From Bradyrhizobium sp. Ec3.3 (GTDB lineage: Bacteria > Pseudomonadota > Alphaproteobacteria > Rhizobiales > Xanthobacteraceae): a DNA stretch of 64,000 nucleotides. The stretch is taken from NCBI RefSeq assembly GCF_000472925.1, contig NZ_AXAS01000019.1, positions 62,001-126,000 of the forward strand, read 5' to 3'. Position 1 is the first letter of the stretch. The number at the start of each line of letters is the position of its first letter. Made by a program: the position numbers and the translations under genes. Under the pieces are notes generated by a model that worked only from the letters and a program-made list of their open reading frames with translations, did not search any database and was not told where the DNA came from. Below are positions 8,372-17,316 of the stretch, piece after piece.

Positions 8372-9249
8372 CCAGTGTGAGATGCGATGGTCCGAAGGTC
8401 TGCCAGCCGAGCGATGGACCGGGCCGCGAGCTGCTGAGCCAGTTCCAGCCGGGACTGGTCGACGGCTTTGTCGGCCTCATCCAGATAGATCGAAGACAAT
8501 TGCTCCGCGCGTCGAAGCGCGCGACGCTTGACCTCGTCGAGTGCTTCAGGGTGCGGCAGCGTGTCGTTTGTCTCGGGGACCGGACCTTGTGAACCGTCTC
8601 CGATGAGGGACAGGAGGTGCCGTCGTTGCGCCGCGGGCGCTTCCTGCGACCATCGGAAGATGTCTTTGAAAAGAAGGCTTTCAAGTAGCGCTGCCGAGGA
8701 CAGCTCGGTGGCTGCGGGCGCGTCTCCCGCATGGGCCTCACTTCGCTCGGCCCGCCAGGCCAATCGGCGTTCACGGCGTAGAAGATTACCATCGTGCAGC
8801 GCCTCGCGGGCCATTCTCTCAGCGGCCGCACGTACGATTGCGAGTTCAGCGCGTGCGGCAACATAAGTCCAAAATATGAAAGCGCGTTCGCGGTGCCGGA
8901 CGGCGAGAGCCCATGCGCCATAGGCGGTCGAGAGAAGGGAATTTTTGAGATCGGACAGCTCTTCCGTGGGAACCAGGTCCATCGGCATCCAGCGGAGATC
9001 GGCCTGAGCCGGCGCGCGTCCGATAGCCGCGATGCAGGCTGCTTCGATTGCTTCAGCGCGCTGCCGCTCCCGCTCGCTCAATGCTTCAAACACGCAGCGG
9101 ACGGGCTCGAAGGTCTCGTCGCCGGCTGCCGCAAGCTTGCCATATCGCAGCGCGGCCCGTTGGGCCTGCGTGGATGCAATCGCATAGAGTTCGCCGACGT
9201 TGCGGACGGGAGCGGTCGGCTCTGCTGCCAACAGGGGTTCGCTGCGCAT
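8368..9249 (-). CDS. Helical ferritin-like protein of unknown function, divergent from nosR
   Basis: A 293-aa, largely alpha-helical, Ala/Arg/Glu-rich protein with no signal peptide. The middle (about 100-165, AYGAWALAVRHRERAFIFWTYV and following) looks like a helical-bundle segment with Glu/His-rich helices, as in ferritin-like or rubrerythrin-like proteins. I cannot identify a complete ExxH di-iron ligand set, so the family call is tentative. ATG 9249 is preferred (GGAA 8 nt upstream); an in-frame TTG at 9261 would add four residues. It forms an operon with the DUF2249 gene and faces away from nosR across a 139-bp regulatory region, so a role linked to denitrification (metal supply, NO or redox protection) is inferred only from position. 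Confidence 0.6.
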   Translation of the reverse strand: MRSEPLLAAEPTAPVRNVGELYAIASTQAQRAALRYGKLAAAGDETFEPVRCVFEALSERERQRAEAIEAACIAAIGRAPAQADLRWMPMDLVPTEELSDLKNSLLSTAYGAWALAVRHRERAFIFWTYVAARAELAIVRAAAERMAREALHDGNLLRRERRLAWRAERSEAHAGDAPAATELSSAALLESLLFKDIFRWSQEAPAAQRRHLLSLIGDGSQGPVPETNDTLPHPEALDEVKRRALRRAEQLSSIYLDEADKAVDQSRLELAQQLAARSIARLADLRTIASHTG

Positions 9250-9300
9250 CTTGGGTTCCAATCAGTTTGCGGAGCTTGGCCTGATCCGCATCGCATTAGT

Positions 9301-9314
9301 TTGAGATAGCGCAA
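9301..9314 (+). promoter_or_regulatory. FixK2/NnrR/FNR-family box upstream of nosR
   Basis: TTGAGATAGCGCAA fits TTG-N8-CAA, the dyad bound by CRP/FNR-family activators FixK2 and NnrR in rhizobial denitrifiers (typically TTGA-N6-GCAA or TTGA-N6-TCAA). It lies 75 bp before the nosR start, which allows a class II activator position near -41 with a short leader. It is also about 50 bp from the start of the divergent ferritin-like gene, so it could serve both operons. Confidence 0.72.
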
Positions 9315-9388
9315 AGGCAAGCCTGGTCGCGCTGTTACAAGGAGCGGGATTCAGAACAACGGCGTTCTGCTAACTGAAAGCGGCGCCC

Positions 9389-11689
9389 TTGCGAAAACTC
9401 TTCGGCATCCGTCTGTACCTGGGGTTGGTTCTGGCCATTCTCGGCTGGGTGGGCTCCGGCTGTCCGATCTATGCGGCTGGCAGATTGAGCGAGTATCTGC
9501 CGAAGGCGGAGCCGGGCGAACTGGTTCCGGGTGCAAACAGGTTCGGATCGCTGCAAGGCGATCCGGCGATTGCACCTGCATATAAGGATGACCAGCTTCT
9601 CGGGTTCGTCTATCTGAATTCGGACTTCGCCAACGCAACCGGCTACTCCGGCAAGCCGATTCAGCTTTTGATCGGAATCAGTACGAAGGGCGTACTCACC
9701 GGCCTCAGGCTGGTCGAACATAAGGAGCCCATCGTTCTGGTGGGTATTCCGGAAAAACGCATCCTTGAAGCCGTCAACAAGCTGATTGGTACTGACATGG
9801 ACCCCGTTGTGCGCGGAGTGGCACCCGCGCCGCAGGTCGATATTGTCAGTGGCGCGACGGTCACCGTTCTGGTGATGGGAGACAGCATCGTCAGGTCCGC
9901 GACCAAGCTCATCAAGAGCGGTCGTCTCGGTGCCCAGGGCAATTCGCCGACCGGAGCCGCGCCTCAAGCTACCAAAGAGATTGATCCCGGCAAGAGCGCG
10001 ATCCGCGATTGGCAAAGCCTGGTCGGTGACGGCTCCGTTCGCCGCCTGACCATCTCCCTTGCCGAAGTCAATCAGGCATTCGAGAAATCAGGCAACGCGG
10101 CTGCAGCGGCCCGCCCGGAAGAGGGGGAGCCCGGCGACACCTTCATCGATCTGTATGCGGCCGACGTCGCGGTGCCGACCATCGGCCGCAGCTTGCTCGG
10201 CAACGACGGATACGATCGCCTGACTGCGCGGCTCAAGCCTGGCCAGCAGGCTATCGTCGTTGCAGGTTCGGGCCGCTATTCCTTCAAGGGAGCAGCTTAC
10301 GTCCGCGGCGGGATCTTCGATCGGATCGAGTTGATCCAGGAGACCAACAGCATCCGCTTTCGCGATCGCGACCACACCCGGTTGGGGAGCCTCGAAGCCG
10401 AAGGCGCACCCGACTTTCCTGAGATTGCCCTGTTCGTCGTACCGGCCGAGTTCAATTTCGAGCCGACCGAACCGTGGACGCTGCAACTGCTCGTGCAGCG
10501 CGTCGTGGGCGCGCGCGAAAAGGCATGGGTGACCTTCGAGCTGGAATATAGGCTGCCTGATGTCTACGTGAAGCGCGAGCCGGTGGCGCAACTGCCGGCC
10601 GCTGCGCCGGCAAAAACGCCCGACAAAACGGCTTCATCGATGGCAGAACGGCGCGATGCTGCGCCACCGCTCGCAGGCGAGGACGAGCCACTGTGGCTGA
10701 AGATCTGGCGGGGCAACATCGTCAAGATCGGCACCACGGTCCTCGCGCTTGGCGCGCTCACCTTGATCTTCTTTTTTCAGAACCAACTGGTGCGCCGCCC
10801 GCAGGTCTACACCTGGGTGCGGCGCGCCTACCTCGCGTTCATCCTGGTGTGGCTCGGCTGGTACGCGAACGCCCAGTTGTCGGTCGTCAACGTGCTGACG
10901 TTCGCCAATTCACTATTGACCGGGTTCAGCTGGGAATACTTCCTCTCCGCGCCGCTGATCTTCCTGCTGTGGTGCTCGATCGCCGCCGGGCTTCTGTTCT
11001 GGGGACGCGGTCCGTTCTGTGGCTGGCTCTGTCCGTTCGGCGCGTTGCAGGAACTGCTCAACAACGTAGCGCAGGCGGTGAAGATTCCGCAATATCGATT
11101 GCCATGGGGTCTTCATGAGCGGCTGTGGCCGCTCAAATATATCATCTTCCTCGGTCTGTTCGGGATGTCGTTGTACTCGACGGCATTTGCCGAGCAACTT
11201 GCGGAAGTCGAACCCTTCAAGACGGCGATCATTCTGAAGTTCGCGCGCGAATGGCCGTTCGTCATCTACGCGCTAACACTGCTATCGGCGGGATTGTTCG
11301 TCGAGCGCTTTTTCTGCCGCTACATGTGTCCACTTGGTGCGGCGCTAGCGATTCCAGGCCGCATCCGCATGTTCGAATGGCTGCGCCGCTGGCCTGAATG
11401 CGGCTCGCCCTGTCAGCGCTGCGCCATCGAATGCCCCGTGCAGGCAATTCATCCCGAAGGGCACATCAATGTCAATGAATGCATCTACTGCATGCATTGC
11501 CAGGAGCTCTACTTCGACGACCACCGCTGCCCGCACATGATCCAGGTGCGGCTGAAGCGCGAGAAACGTGAAGCGATGTCGTCTCCGTCAATGCGCAGCG
11601 GCGGCAAAGGCCCGAGCACGATCATCACCGCGGGCGGCAAGCCGGTTGCGTTGCCGCGCGCGGAAGCCGTCACCCCGCCACCAACTTGA
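9389..11689 (+). CDS. nosR: NosR, membrane flavo-iron-sulfur protein of N2O respiration
   Basis: Membrane electron-transfer and maturation factor needed for nosZ expression and N2O reduction. The 766-aa protein starts with a signal segment (FGIRLYLGLVLAILGWVG), followed by a periplasmic FMN-binding domain with the flavin-attachment block SGATVT (about 152-157) and a long periplasmic region. A transmembrane part (about 450-640) carries the C-x3-CP motifs CGWLCP and CRYMCP. The C-terminal ferredoxin-like segment has CGSPCQRCAIECP and CIYCMHC clusters. The start is TTG at 9389, with only a weak GAAAG nearby. It heads nosRZDFYLX, 16 bp before nosZ. Confidence 0.95.
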   Translation: MRKLFGIRLYLGLVLAILGWVGSGCPIYAAGRLSEYLPKAEPGELVPGANRFGSLQGDPAIAPAYKDDQLLGFVYLNSDFANATGYSGKPIQLLIGISTKGVLTGLRLVEHKEPIVLVGIPEKRILEAVNKLIGTDMDPVVRGVAPAPQVDIVSGATVTVLVMGDSIVRSATKLIKSGRLGAQGNSPTGAAPQATKEIDPGKSAIRDWQSLVGDGSVRRLTISLAEVNQAFEKSGNAAAAARPEEGEPGDTFIDLYAADVAVPTIGRSLLGNDGYDRLTARLKPGQQAIVVAGSGRYSFKGAAYVRGGIFDRIELIQETNSIRFRDRDHTRLGSLEAEGAPDFPEIALFVVPAEFNFEPTEPWTLQLLVQRVVGAREKAWVTFELEYRLPDVYVKREPVAQLPAAAPAKTPDKTASSMAERRDAAPPLAGEDEPLWLKIWRGNIVKIGTTVLALGALTLIFFFQNQLVRRPQVYTWVRRAYLAFILVWLGWYANAQLSVVNVLTFANSLLTGFSWEYFLSAPLIFLLWCSIAAGLLFWGRGPFCGWLCPFGALQELLNNVAQAVKIPQYRLPWGLHERLWPLKYIIFLGLFGMSLYSTAFAEQLAEVEPFKTAIILKFAREWPFVIYALTLLSAGLFVERFFCRYMCPLGAALAIPGRIRMFEWLRRWPECGSPCQRCAIECPVQAIHPEGHINVNECIYCMHCQELYFDDHRCPHMIQVRLKREKREAMSSPSMRSGGKGPSTIITAGGKPVALPRAEAVTPPPT

Positions 11690-11705
11690 AAACCAGGAGG
11701 CTAGC

Positions 11706-13655
11706 ATGAGTGAGAACGAAACTGGAAAATCCGTCAGTCGACGCACTTTGTTGGGGACCTCGGCTGCGGCCGCCGGCGTAGGTATCGCGGGCGGCGTCGG
11801 CCTGTCGAGTGACGGCCGCGGCCTCGTTGCACCTGCCGACGCGCAGACCAATGCGGCACCAAAGGCGCCGGCGGCGCGTCCGGCGGTGCAGAAGACCGAG
11901 GTGGCGCCGGGCGAACTCGACGAATACTACGTGTTCTTCTCCAGCGGCCAATCCGGCGAAATGCGCATTGTCGGCCTGCCCTCGATGCGCGAGCTGATGC
12001 GCGTTCCCGTCTTCAACCGCTGCAGCGCCACGGGATGGGGACAGACCAATGAAAGCCTGAAGGTGTTGACCGAAGGGATGCAGCCGGCCACGCGCGAATT
12101 ACTCAAGAACCGCGGCGGCACGTTCATGAACGGCGACTTGCATCACCCGCACATCACGTTCACCGACGGCACCTATGACGGCCGATATGCGTTCATGAAC
12201 GACAAGGCCAATAGCCGGGTCGCGCGCGTGCGCCTCGACGTCATGAAGTGCGACAAGATCATCGAGTTGCCCAACCAGCATACGGTCCACGGTCTGCGAC
12301 TGCAAAAATATCCCCGCACCGGATACGTGTTCTGCAACGGCGAGGATGGCGTGCCGCTTCCGAATGATGGCAAGGTGCTCGACAAGCCGAAGGAATATCA
12401 CTCGATCTTCACGGCGCTGGACAGCGATACCATGAAGGTCGCGTGGCAGGTGATCGTCGACGGCAATCTCGACAACGTCGATGCCGACTACCAGGGCAAA
12501 TACGCGGTCTCGACCTGCTACAATTCGGAAGAGGGCGTCACCCTGGCCGAGATGACGGCCAACGAGCAGGATTGGGTCGTGATCTTCAACCTCAAGCGCA
12601 TCGAGGACGGCGTAAAGAAGGGCGACTTCAAGGAGATGAACGGCGTGCCGGTACTCGACGGCCGCAAGGGCTCGCCGTACACGCGCTATGTCCCGGTCTC
12701 GAACAATCCGCATGGCTTGAATACCGCGCCGGACGGCATTCATATCGTCGCGGCCGGAAAGCTGTCGCCGACCGTCACGGTGATGGATGTCCGGCTGTTC
12801 GACCAGTTGTTCGACGACAAGATCAAGCCGCGCGACGTGGTCGTGGCCGAACCCGAACTCGGCCTCGGGCCGCTGCATACGGCCTATGACGGCAGGGGCA
12901 ACGCCTACACGACGCTGTTCCTCGACAGCCAGGTCTGCAAGTGGAACATCGAGCTCGCAAAGCGCGCCTTCAAGGGTGAAAAAGTCGATCCCATCATCCA
13001 GAAGCTCGACGTTCACTATCAACCCGGTCACAACCACTCTTCGATGGGCCAGACCAAGGAGGCCGATGGAAAGTGGCTGATTTCACTGAACAAGTTCTCC
13101 AAGGACCGCTTCCTCAATGTCGGTCCGTTGAAGCCGGAGAACGATCAGCTGATCGACATATCGGGCGACAAGATGGTTCTCGTCCACGACGGTCCGAGCT
13201 TCGCCGAGCCGCACGATGCAACGATCGTCCATCGTTCCAAGATCAACCCGATCTCGATCTGGGACAGGGCCGACCCGATGTTCGCGGACGCAGTGAAGCA
13301 GGCGAAGGCCGACGGGATCAATCTCGAAGCCGATTCCAAGATCATCCGCGACGGCAACACGGTCCGCGTCTACATGACGTCGACCGCACCGGCATTCGGC
13401 CTCGAGCAATTCCAGGTCAAGCAGGGCGACCAGGTGACGGTCTACATCACCAACATCGACGCCGTAGAAGACCTGACCCACGGATTCTGCATCGTGAACT
13501 ACGGCATCCAGATGGAGATTGCACCGATGGCGACGGCCTCGGTGTCGTTCACGGCGGATAAGCCCGGCGTCTACTGGTACTACTGCTCGTGGTTCTGTCA
13601 TGCCATGCATATGGAGATGAAGGGCCGCATGCTGGTCGAGCCCAAGGTGGTCTGA
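11706..13655 (+). CDS. nosZ: Nitrous oxide reductase, clade I, Tat-exported
   Basis: Periplasmic multicopper enzyme reducing N2O to N2, the last step of denitrification. The 649-aa protein begins with a Tat signal (VSRRTLLG, residues 10-17), the hallmark of clade I. The seven-bladed propeller carries CuZ ligands, including the HHPHITF block. The C-terminal cupredoxin domain holds CuA: His592 in DLTHGF, then Cys627, Cys631, His635 and Met638 in YYCSWFCHAMHMEM. ATG 11706 has AGGAGG about 9 nt upstream. All motifs are intact, so the enzyme should be functional. Confidence 0.97.
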   Translation: MSENETGKSVSRRTLLGTSAAAAGVGIAGGVGLSSDGRGLVAPADAQTNAAPKAPAARPAVQKTEVAPGELDEYYVFFSSGQSGEMRIVGLPSMRELMRVPVFNRCSATGWGQTNESLKVLTEGMQPATRELLKNRGGTFMNGDLHHPHITFTDGTYDGRYAFMNDKANSRVARVRLDVMKCDKIIELPNQHTVHGLRLQKYPRTGYVFCNGEDGVPLPNDGKVLDKPKEYHSIFTALDSDTMKVAWQVIVDGNLDNVDADYQGKYAVSTCYNSEEGVTLAEMTANEQDWVVIFNLKRIEDGVKKGDFKEMNGVPVLDGRKGSPYTRYVPVSNNPHGLNTAPDGIHIVAAGKLSPTVTVMDVRLFDQLFDDKIKPRDVVVAEPELGLGPLHTAYDGRGNAYTTLFLDSQVCKWNIELAKRAFKGEKVDPIIQKLDVHYQPGHNHSSMGQTKEADGKWLISLNKFSKDRFLNVGPLKPENDQLIDISGDKMVLVHDGPSFAEPHDATIVHRSKINPISIWDRADPMFADAVKQAKADGINLEADSKIIRDGNTVRVYMTSTAPAFGLEQFQVKQGDQVTVYITNIDAVEDLTHGFCIVNYGIQMEIAPMATASVSFTADKPGVYWYYCSWFCHAMHMEMKGRMLVEPKVV

Positions 13656-13669
13656 AGCGAGGATTGCAC

Positions 13670-15028
13670 TTGGCTCTCTTGCAGCGACTCATTCCGGCGG
13701 CGGTCCTCGCCGCCGGGGTCCTTGGTCCCGCCGCCGCAGCGGAGCTGAAGGCTGTCGCCGACCAGCCGCTTCAGGCGGTGCTCGACCGTGCGCAGGAAGG
13801 CGACGTCGTCACGCTGGCACCCGGCGTTTACAAGGGGGGCATCAGGATTGACCGTCGCCTCGTTTTGACCGGGGGACCCGGTGCCGTGCTCAGTGGCGGC
13901 AGGTCCGGCAATGTCGTTACCGTGGTAGCGCCAGAGGTCACGATCCGCGGCATCACGATCAGGGAATCCGGCCGCGATCTCCAGGCCATGAATTCAGGGA
14001 TCTTTCTCGAGAAGACCGCCGAGCGTGCAGTGATCGAGGGCAACCGCCTGGAAGGAAATCTGTTCGGCATCTACGTTCATGGTGCAGCGGGCTCCCGCGT
14101 CGAACGCAACGTTATCGAAGGATTGCGCGAGGGACGCCGCAGCGAGAGCGGAAACGGCGTGTCGCTCTGGAACGCGCCCGACGTCACCATTGCGGAAAAT
14201 GCCTTCCGATATGGCCGAGACGGCATCTTCACGATCAGCAGCCGCAAGGACCGCTTCATCAACAACCGTTTCGAACAGGTGCGCTTCGCAGTCCACTACA
14301 TGTACACCAACGACAGCGAGGTCAGCGGCAACCGTTCCGTGCGCAATACTGTCGGCTATGCCATCATGTATTCGAACCGTCTGCTGATCCGCAACAACAT
14401 CTCCGATCGCGACCGGGACTACGGGATACTGTTCAATTACGCCAATTACGCCGAGATCGACGGCAACCGGGTCGTTGGCGGACCGTTCGACGAGGTCGCG
14501 GTCAGCCGCCAAGGGGCGGACGACGAGAAGGAGATGGTGCCCGACATACGGCCAACGCGGGACGTCCGCAGCGGGCCGGAAAAATGCGTGTTCATCTACA
14601 ACACCAACCACAACAAGTTTCGCAACAACTGGTTCGAACGTTGCGGTATCGGCGTTCACTTCACCGCCGGCTCGGAAGGCAACGAAATTTCCGGCAACGC
14701 ATTCGTCGGCAACCGCAACCAGGTAAAATATGTCGGCACCCGCGATCTCGACTGGTCGAAAGGTGGCCGCGGCAATTACTGGAGCGACAACCCGGCGTTC
14801 GACCTGAACGGTGACGGCATTGCCGACACCGCTTATCGGCCCAACGATCTGGTCGACCGCGTGCTGTGGACGGCGCCGTCCGCCAAGGTCTTGATCAACA
14901 GTCCGGCGGTACAGGTCTTGCGCTGGGCGCAGGCGCAGTTTCCGGCGCTCTATCCTGGCGGCGTCGTCGACAGCCATCCGCTGGTCGCGCCGCCGCCGAA
15001 GCCCTCGCCCGACTGGAGTCCCAGATGA
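13670..15028 (+). CDS. nosD: NosD, periplasmic copper-chaperone-interacting protein for CuZ assembly
   Basis: Periplasmic right-handed beta-helix protein of the CASH/NosD family that works with the NosFY ABC transporter to build the CuZ centre of NosZ. The 452-aa protein has a signal peptide ending near AAAAELKAVAD and many repeated parallel-beta turns rich in G-N-x-x motifs (for example RNVIEG, NNRFEQ, GNRSVRN, GNRVVGG). A TTG at 13670 is taken as the start, with GCGAGG 7 nt upstream and 14 bp after nosZ; the open frame extends further up inside nosZ but codes for nothing conserved. The stop overlaps the nosF start in ATGA. Confidence 0.92.
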   Translation: MALLQRLIPAAVLAAGVLGPAAAAELKAVADQPLQAVLDRAQEGDVVTLAPGVYKGGIRIDRRLVLTGGPGAVLSGGRSGNVVTVVAPEVTIRGITIRESGRDLQAMNSGIFLEKTAERAVIEGNRLEGNLFGIYVHGAAGSRVERNVIEGLREGRRSESGNGVSLWNAPDVTIAENAFRYGRDGIFTISSRKDRFINNRFEQVRFAVHYMYTNDSEVSGNRSVRNTVGYAIMYSNRLLIRNNISDRDRDYGILFNYANYAEIDGNRVVGGPFDEVAVSRQGADDEKEMVPDIRPTRDVRSGPEKCVFIYNTNHNKFRNNWFERCGIGVHFTAGSEGNEISGNAFVGNRNQVKYVGTRDLDWSKGGRGNYWSDNPAFDLNGDGIADTAYRPNDLVDRVLWTAPSAKVLINSPAVQVLRWAQAQFPALYPGGVVDSHPLVAPPPKPSPDWSPR

Positions 15029-15936
15029 CCGCGACCGTGTCCGTCACCGGTGTCGACAAGAACTATCGCGCCGTGCGCGCGCTGCGCGACGTCTCGTTCT
15101 CTCTTGTGCCCGGCCGGCTGAGCGCACTGGTCGGCCACAACGGCGCCGGCAAGACCACGCTTATCAAATTGATGCTGGGGTTGATCCACGCAAACCGCGG
15201 CGAAATTCGCGTGATGGGGCAGGACCCGGCGGCGGGCGAATTCTCGGCACGCCGACTGCTCGGCTATCTGCCCGAGAATGTCGCATTCAACGCGGCGCTT
15301 ACGGGGCGCGAGACGCTGACGTTCTATGCGCGCCTGAAGCGGATCAAGCCGGTTTCGGCATGGGCGCTGCTCGACCGCGTCGGATTGAGCGATGCTGCCG
15401 ATCGCCGCGTCGGGACCTATTCCAAGGGCATGCGGCAGCGATTGGGTCTGGCCCAGGCGTTGCTCGGGCAACCACGCGTGCTGTTGCTGGACGAGCCGAC
15501 CACGGGGCTCGATCCGGCGCTGCGGCAGACATTTTACGAGATTCTGAACGAATTGCGTGACGGGGGCGCCACCGTCCTGATCTCGTCCCACGCGCTAAAC
15601 GAACTCGAAGATCGCGCGGAGCACGTCCTGATCATGAATCGGGGCCGGCTGGTCGCAGAAGGTACGTTGGCGGAGTTGCGCTCGCTCTCGCAGTTGCCGA
15701 TCCGGGTCTCGCTCGATCTGGTGGCTGGCGCCGATGACGCGATTGCCGCCCCGATCGCGAACGAAACCTTTTCGGCAGCAGGCCGCAGGACCATTCTGGT
15801 GGCTGACGAGAAAGGCAAAATGGATCTGTTGCGCGCGGCTGCGAGCGATCCCCGTGTCAAGAATATCGAAATTGCGGCGCCGACCCTCGACGATCTCTAC
15901 GCACATTTCCTCAACACGCAGGAGAAGGTCGCGTGA
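15025..15936 (+). CDS. nosF: NosF, ABC ATPase for NosZ maturation
   Basis: Cytoplasmic ATPase of the NosFY(D) complex, which passes copper or sulfur for CuZ assembly. The 303-aa protein has Walker A GHNGAGKTT (37-45), signature YSKGMRQRLGLAQA, Walker B VLLLDEPTTGLD and an H-loop in ISSHALNELE. The ATG overlaps the nosD stop (ATGA) and the stop overlaps the nosY GTG, so production of the three proteins is coupled. Confidence 0.94.
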   Translation: MTATVSVTGVDKNYRAVRALRDVSFSLVPGRLSALVGHNGAGKTTLIKLMLGLIHANRGEIRVMGQDPAAGEFSARRLLGYLPENVAFNAALTGRETLTFYARLKRIKPVSAWALLDRVGLSDAADRRVGTYSKGMRQRLGLAQALLGQPRVLLLDEPTTGLDPALRQTFYEILNELRDGGATVLISSHALNELEDRAEHVLIMNRGRLVAEGTLAELRSLSQLPIRVSLDLVAGADDAIAAPIANETFSAAGRRTILVADEKGKMDLLRAAASDPRVKNIEIAAPTLDDLYAHFLNTQEKVA

Positions 15937-16760
15937 GGACAGTCGCAATCATCGCCTTCAAGGAGATCCAGGAAGGCCTGCGGAACCGTTGGGTGTTGGC
16001 GACGACGCTACTGCTGGCCGCTCTTGCCTTGTCACTGACATTCCTCGGCAGCGCTCCCACGGGCAATGTGGGTGCCGGCGCCCTCGATGTGGTGGTTGTC
16101 AGCCTGTCCAGTCTGACGATCTTTCTGTTGCCGCTGATCGCACTTCTGATCTCGCACGATGCGGTGGTCGGTGAAATGGAGCGGGGCACGATGATCCTGC
16201 TGCTAAGCTACCCGGTAGGTCGCAGCCAGGTCATCTTCGGCAAATTCTGCGGTCATGTCCTGATCCTCGCCTTCGCGACGATTCTCGGTTATGGCGCGGC
16301 CGCCGCTGCGCTCGCGATCACCGGCGCCTCTGTACTGGCGGCGAGCTGGTACGCTTTCGCTTCCATGCTTGGGACGTCGATCATGCTTGGGGCTGTATTC
16401 GTGGCGGTCGGATTCCTGATCAGCAGTCTGGTCCGCGATCGCGGCACCGCGGCAGGCCTGTCGGTTGGAATCTGGCTTTTGATGGTGTTGGTGTTCGATA
16501 TGGCGTTGCTTGGGATCTTGGTGATCGACCAGGGACAGATCATCTCGGCAACGGTCCTCGAATGGCTCCTGTTTCTCAATCCCACTGATCTTTACCGTCT
16601 GGCGAATCTCACCGGCTTCAACGTGAGCCAGTTTTCCGGCATGGCCGGGCTGTCGGGAACGGCGACCACAGGCATTGCTGCGCTATTGCTCGGGCTGTTG
16701 GTCTGGATCGTGGCGCCGCTCGGGCTTGCGGCGACCTTCTTCGCACGGAGGGAACTATGA
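15933..16760 (+). CDS. nosY: NosY, ABC-2 type permease for NosZ maturation
   Basis: A 275-aa inner-membrane partner of NosF. It has six hydrophobic helices: about residues 22-40, 60-80, 105-130, 138-160, 175-195 and 245-270. The start is GTG within the nosF stop (GTGA), and the stop overlaps the nosL ATG. The N-terminal amphipathic stretch with FKEIQEGLRNRW is typical of ABC-2 permeases. Confidence 0.93.
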   Translation: MRTVAIIAFKEIQEGLRNRWVLATTLLLAALALSLTFLGSAPTGNVGAGALDVVVVSLSSLTIFLLPLIALLISHDAVVGEMERGTMILLLSYPVGRSQVIFGKFCGHVLILAFATILGYGAAAAALAITGASVLAASWYAFASMLGTSIMLGAVFVAVGFLISSLVRDRGTAAGLSVGIWLLMVLVFDMALLGILVIDQGQIISATVLEWLLFLNPTDLYRLANLTGFNVSQFSGMAGLSGTATTGIAALLLGLLVWIVAPLGLAATFFARREL

Positions 16761-17308
16761 CCCCAAGATCCGTCGGTGCGATCATCATCGCGGCGTTGCT
16801 TCTCATGGGTTGCAATCCGGACACGGGCAACACCAACATGCCGCCGCCGTTTCCGCTGACCCGCGATGCGATGGGCGTCTTTTGCGGCATGAACTTGACG
16901 GAGCATCCCGGACCCAAAGGGCAGATCATCACGGCGAGCCGGATCGATCCATTTTGGTTCACCTCTGTCCGGGATACCGTGGCATTCACATTGATGCCGG
17001 ATCAGCCGCGGGACATCCGGGCGATCTACGTCTCGGACATGGCCCGCGCCACGAGTTGGGAGGATCCCGGCGCCACCAACTGGATCGACGCACGGAAGGC
17101 GTTTTTCGTGATCGAAAGCCGGAAGCAGGGCGGCATGGGTTCGGCGGAAGCGGTGCCGTTCAGCAATCGGACTGCGGCCGACGGGTTCGCGGCCGATAAT
17201 GGCGGGCGAGTGGTGACACTTGCGGAAATTCCAGGCGCCTATGTGCTGGGTGGTGATACGGCAAGCGGGGCTGCCGAACACGATCGTAGCGATGTCAGGC
17301 TCAACTGA
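16757..17308 (+). CDS. nosL: NosL, outer-membrane copper-chaperone lipoprotein
   Basis: Copper(I)-binding lipoprotein delivering copper to apo-NosZ. The 183-aa protein has a lipobox signal (AALLLMGC, lipidated Cys19), then the conserved CGMNL block and the MARATSW block containing Met/Trp residues of the NosL fold. The C-terminus beyond about residue 165 is short and variable. The ATG overlaps the nosY stop, and the TGAGGA at its own stop serves as ribosome-binding site for nosX. Confidence 0.92.
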   Translation: MTPRSVGAIIIAALLLMGCNPDTGNTNMPPPFPLTRDAMGVFCGMNLTEHPGPKGQIITASRIDPFWFTSVRDTVAFTLMPDQPRDIRAIYVSDMARATSWEDPGATNWIDARKAFFVIESRKQGGMGSAEAVPFSNRTAADGFAADNGGRVVTLAEIPGAYVLGGDTASGAAEHDRSDVRLN

Positions 17309-17316
17309 GGAGCTCG

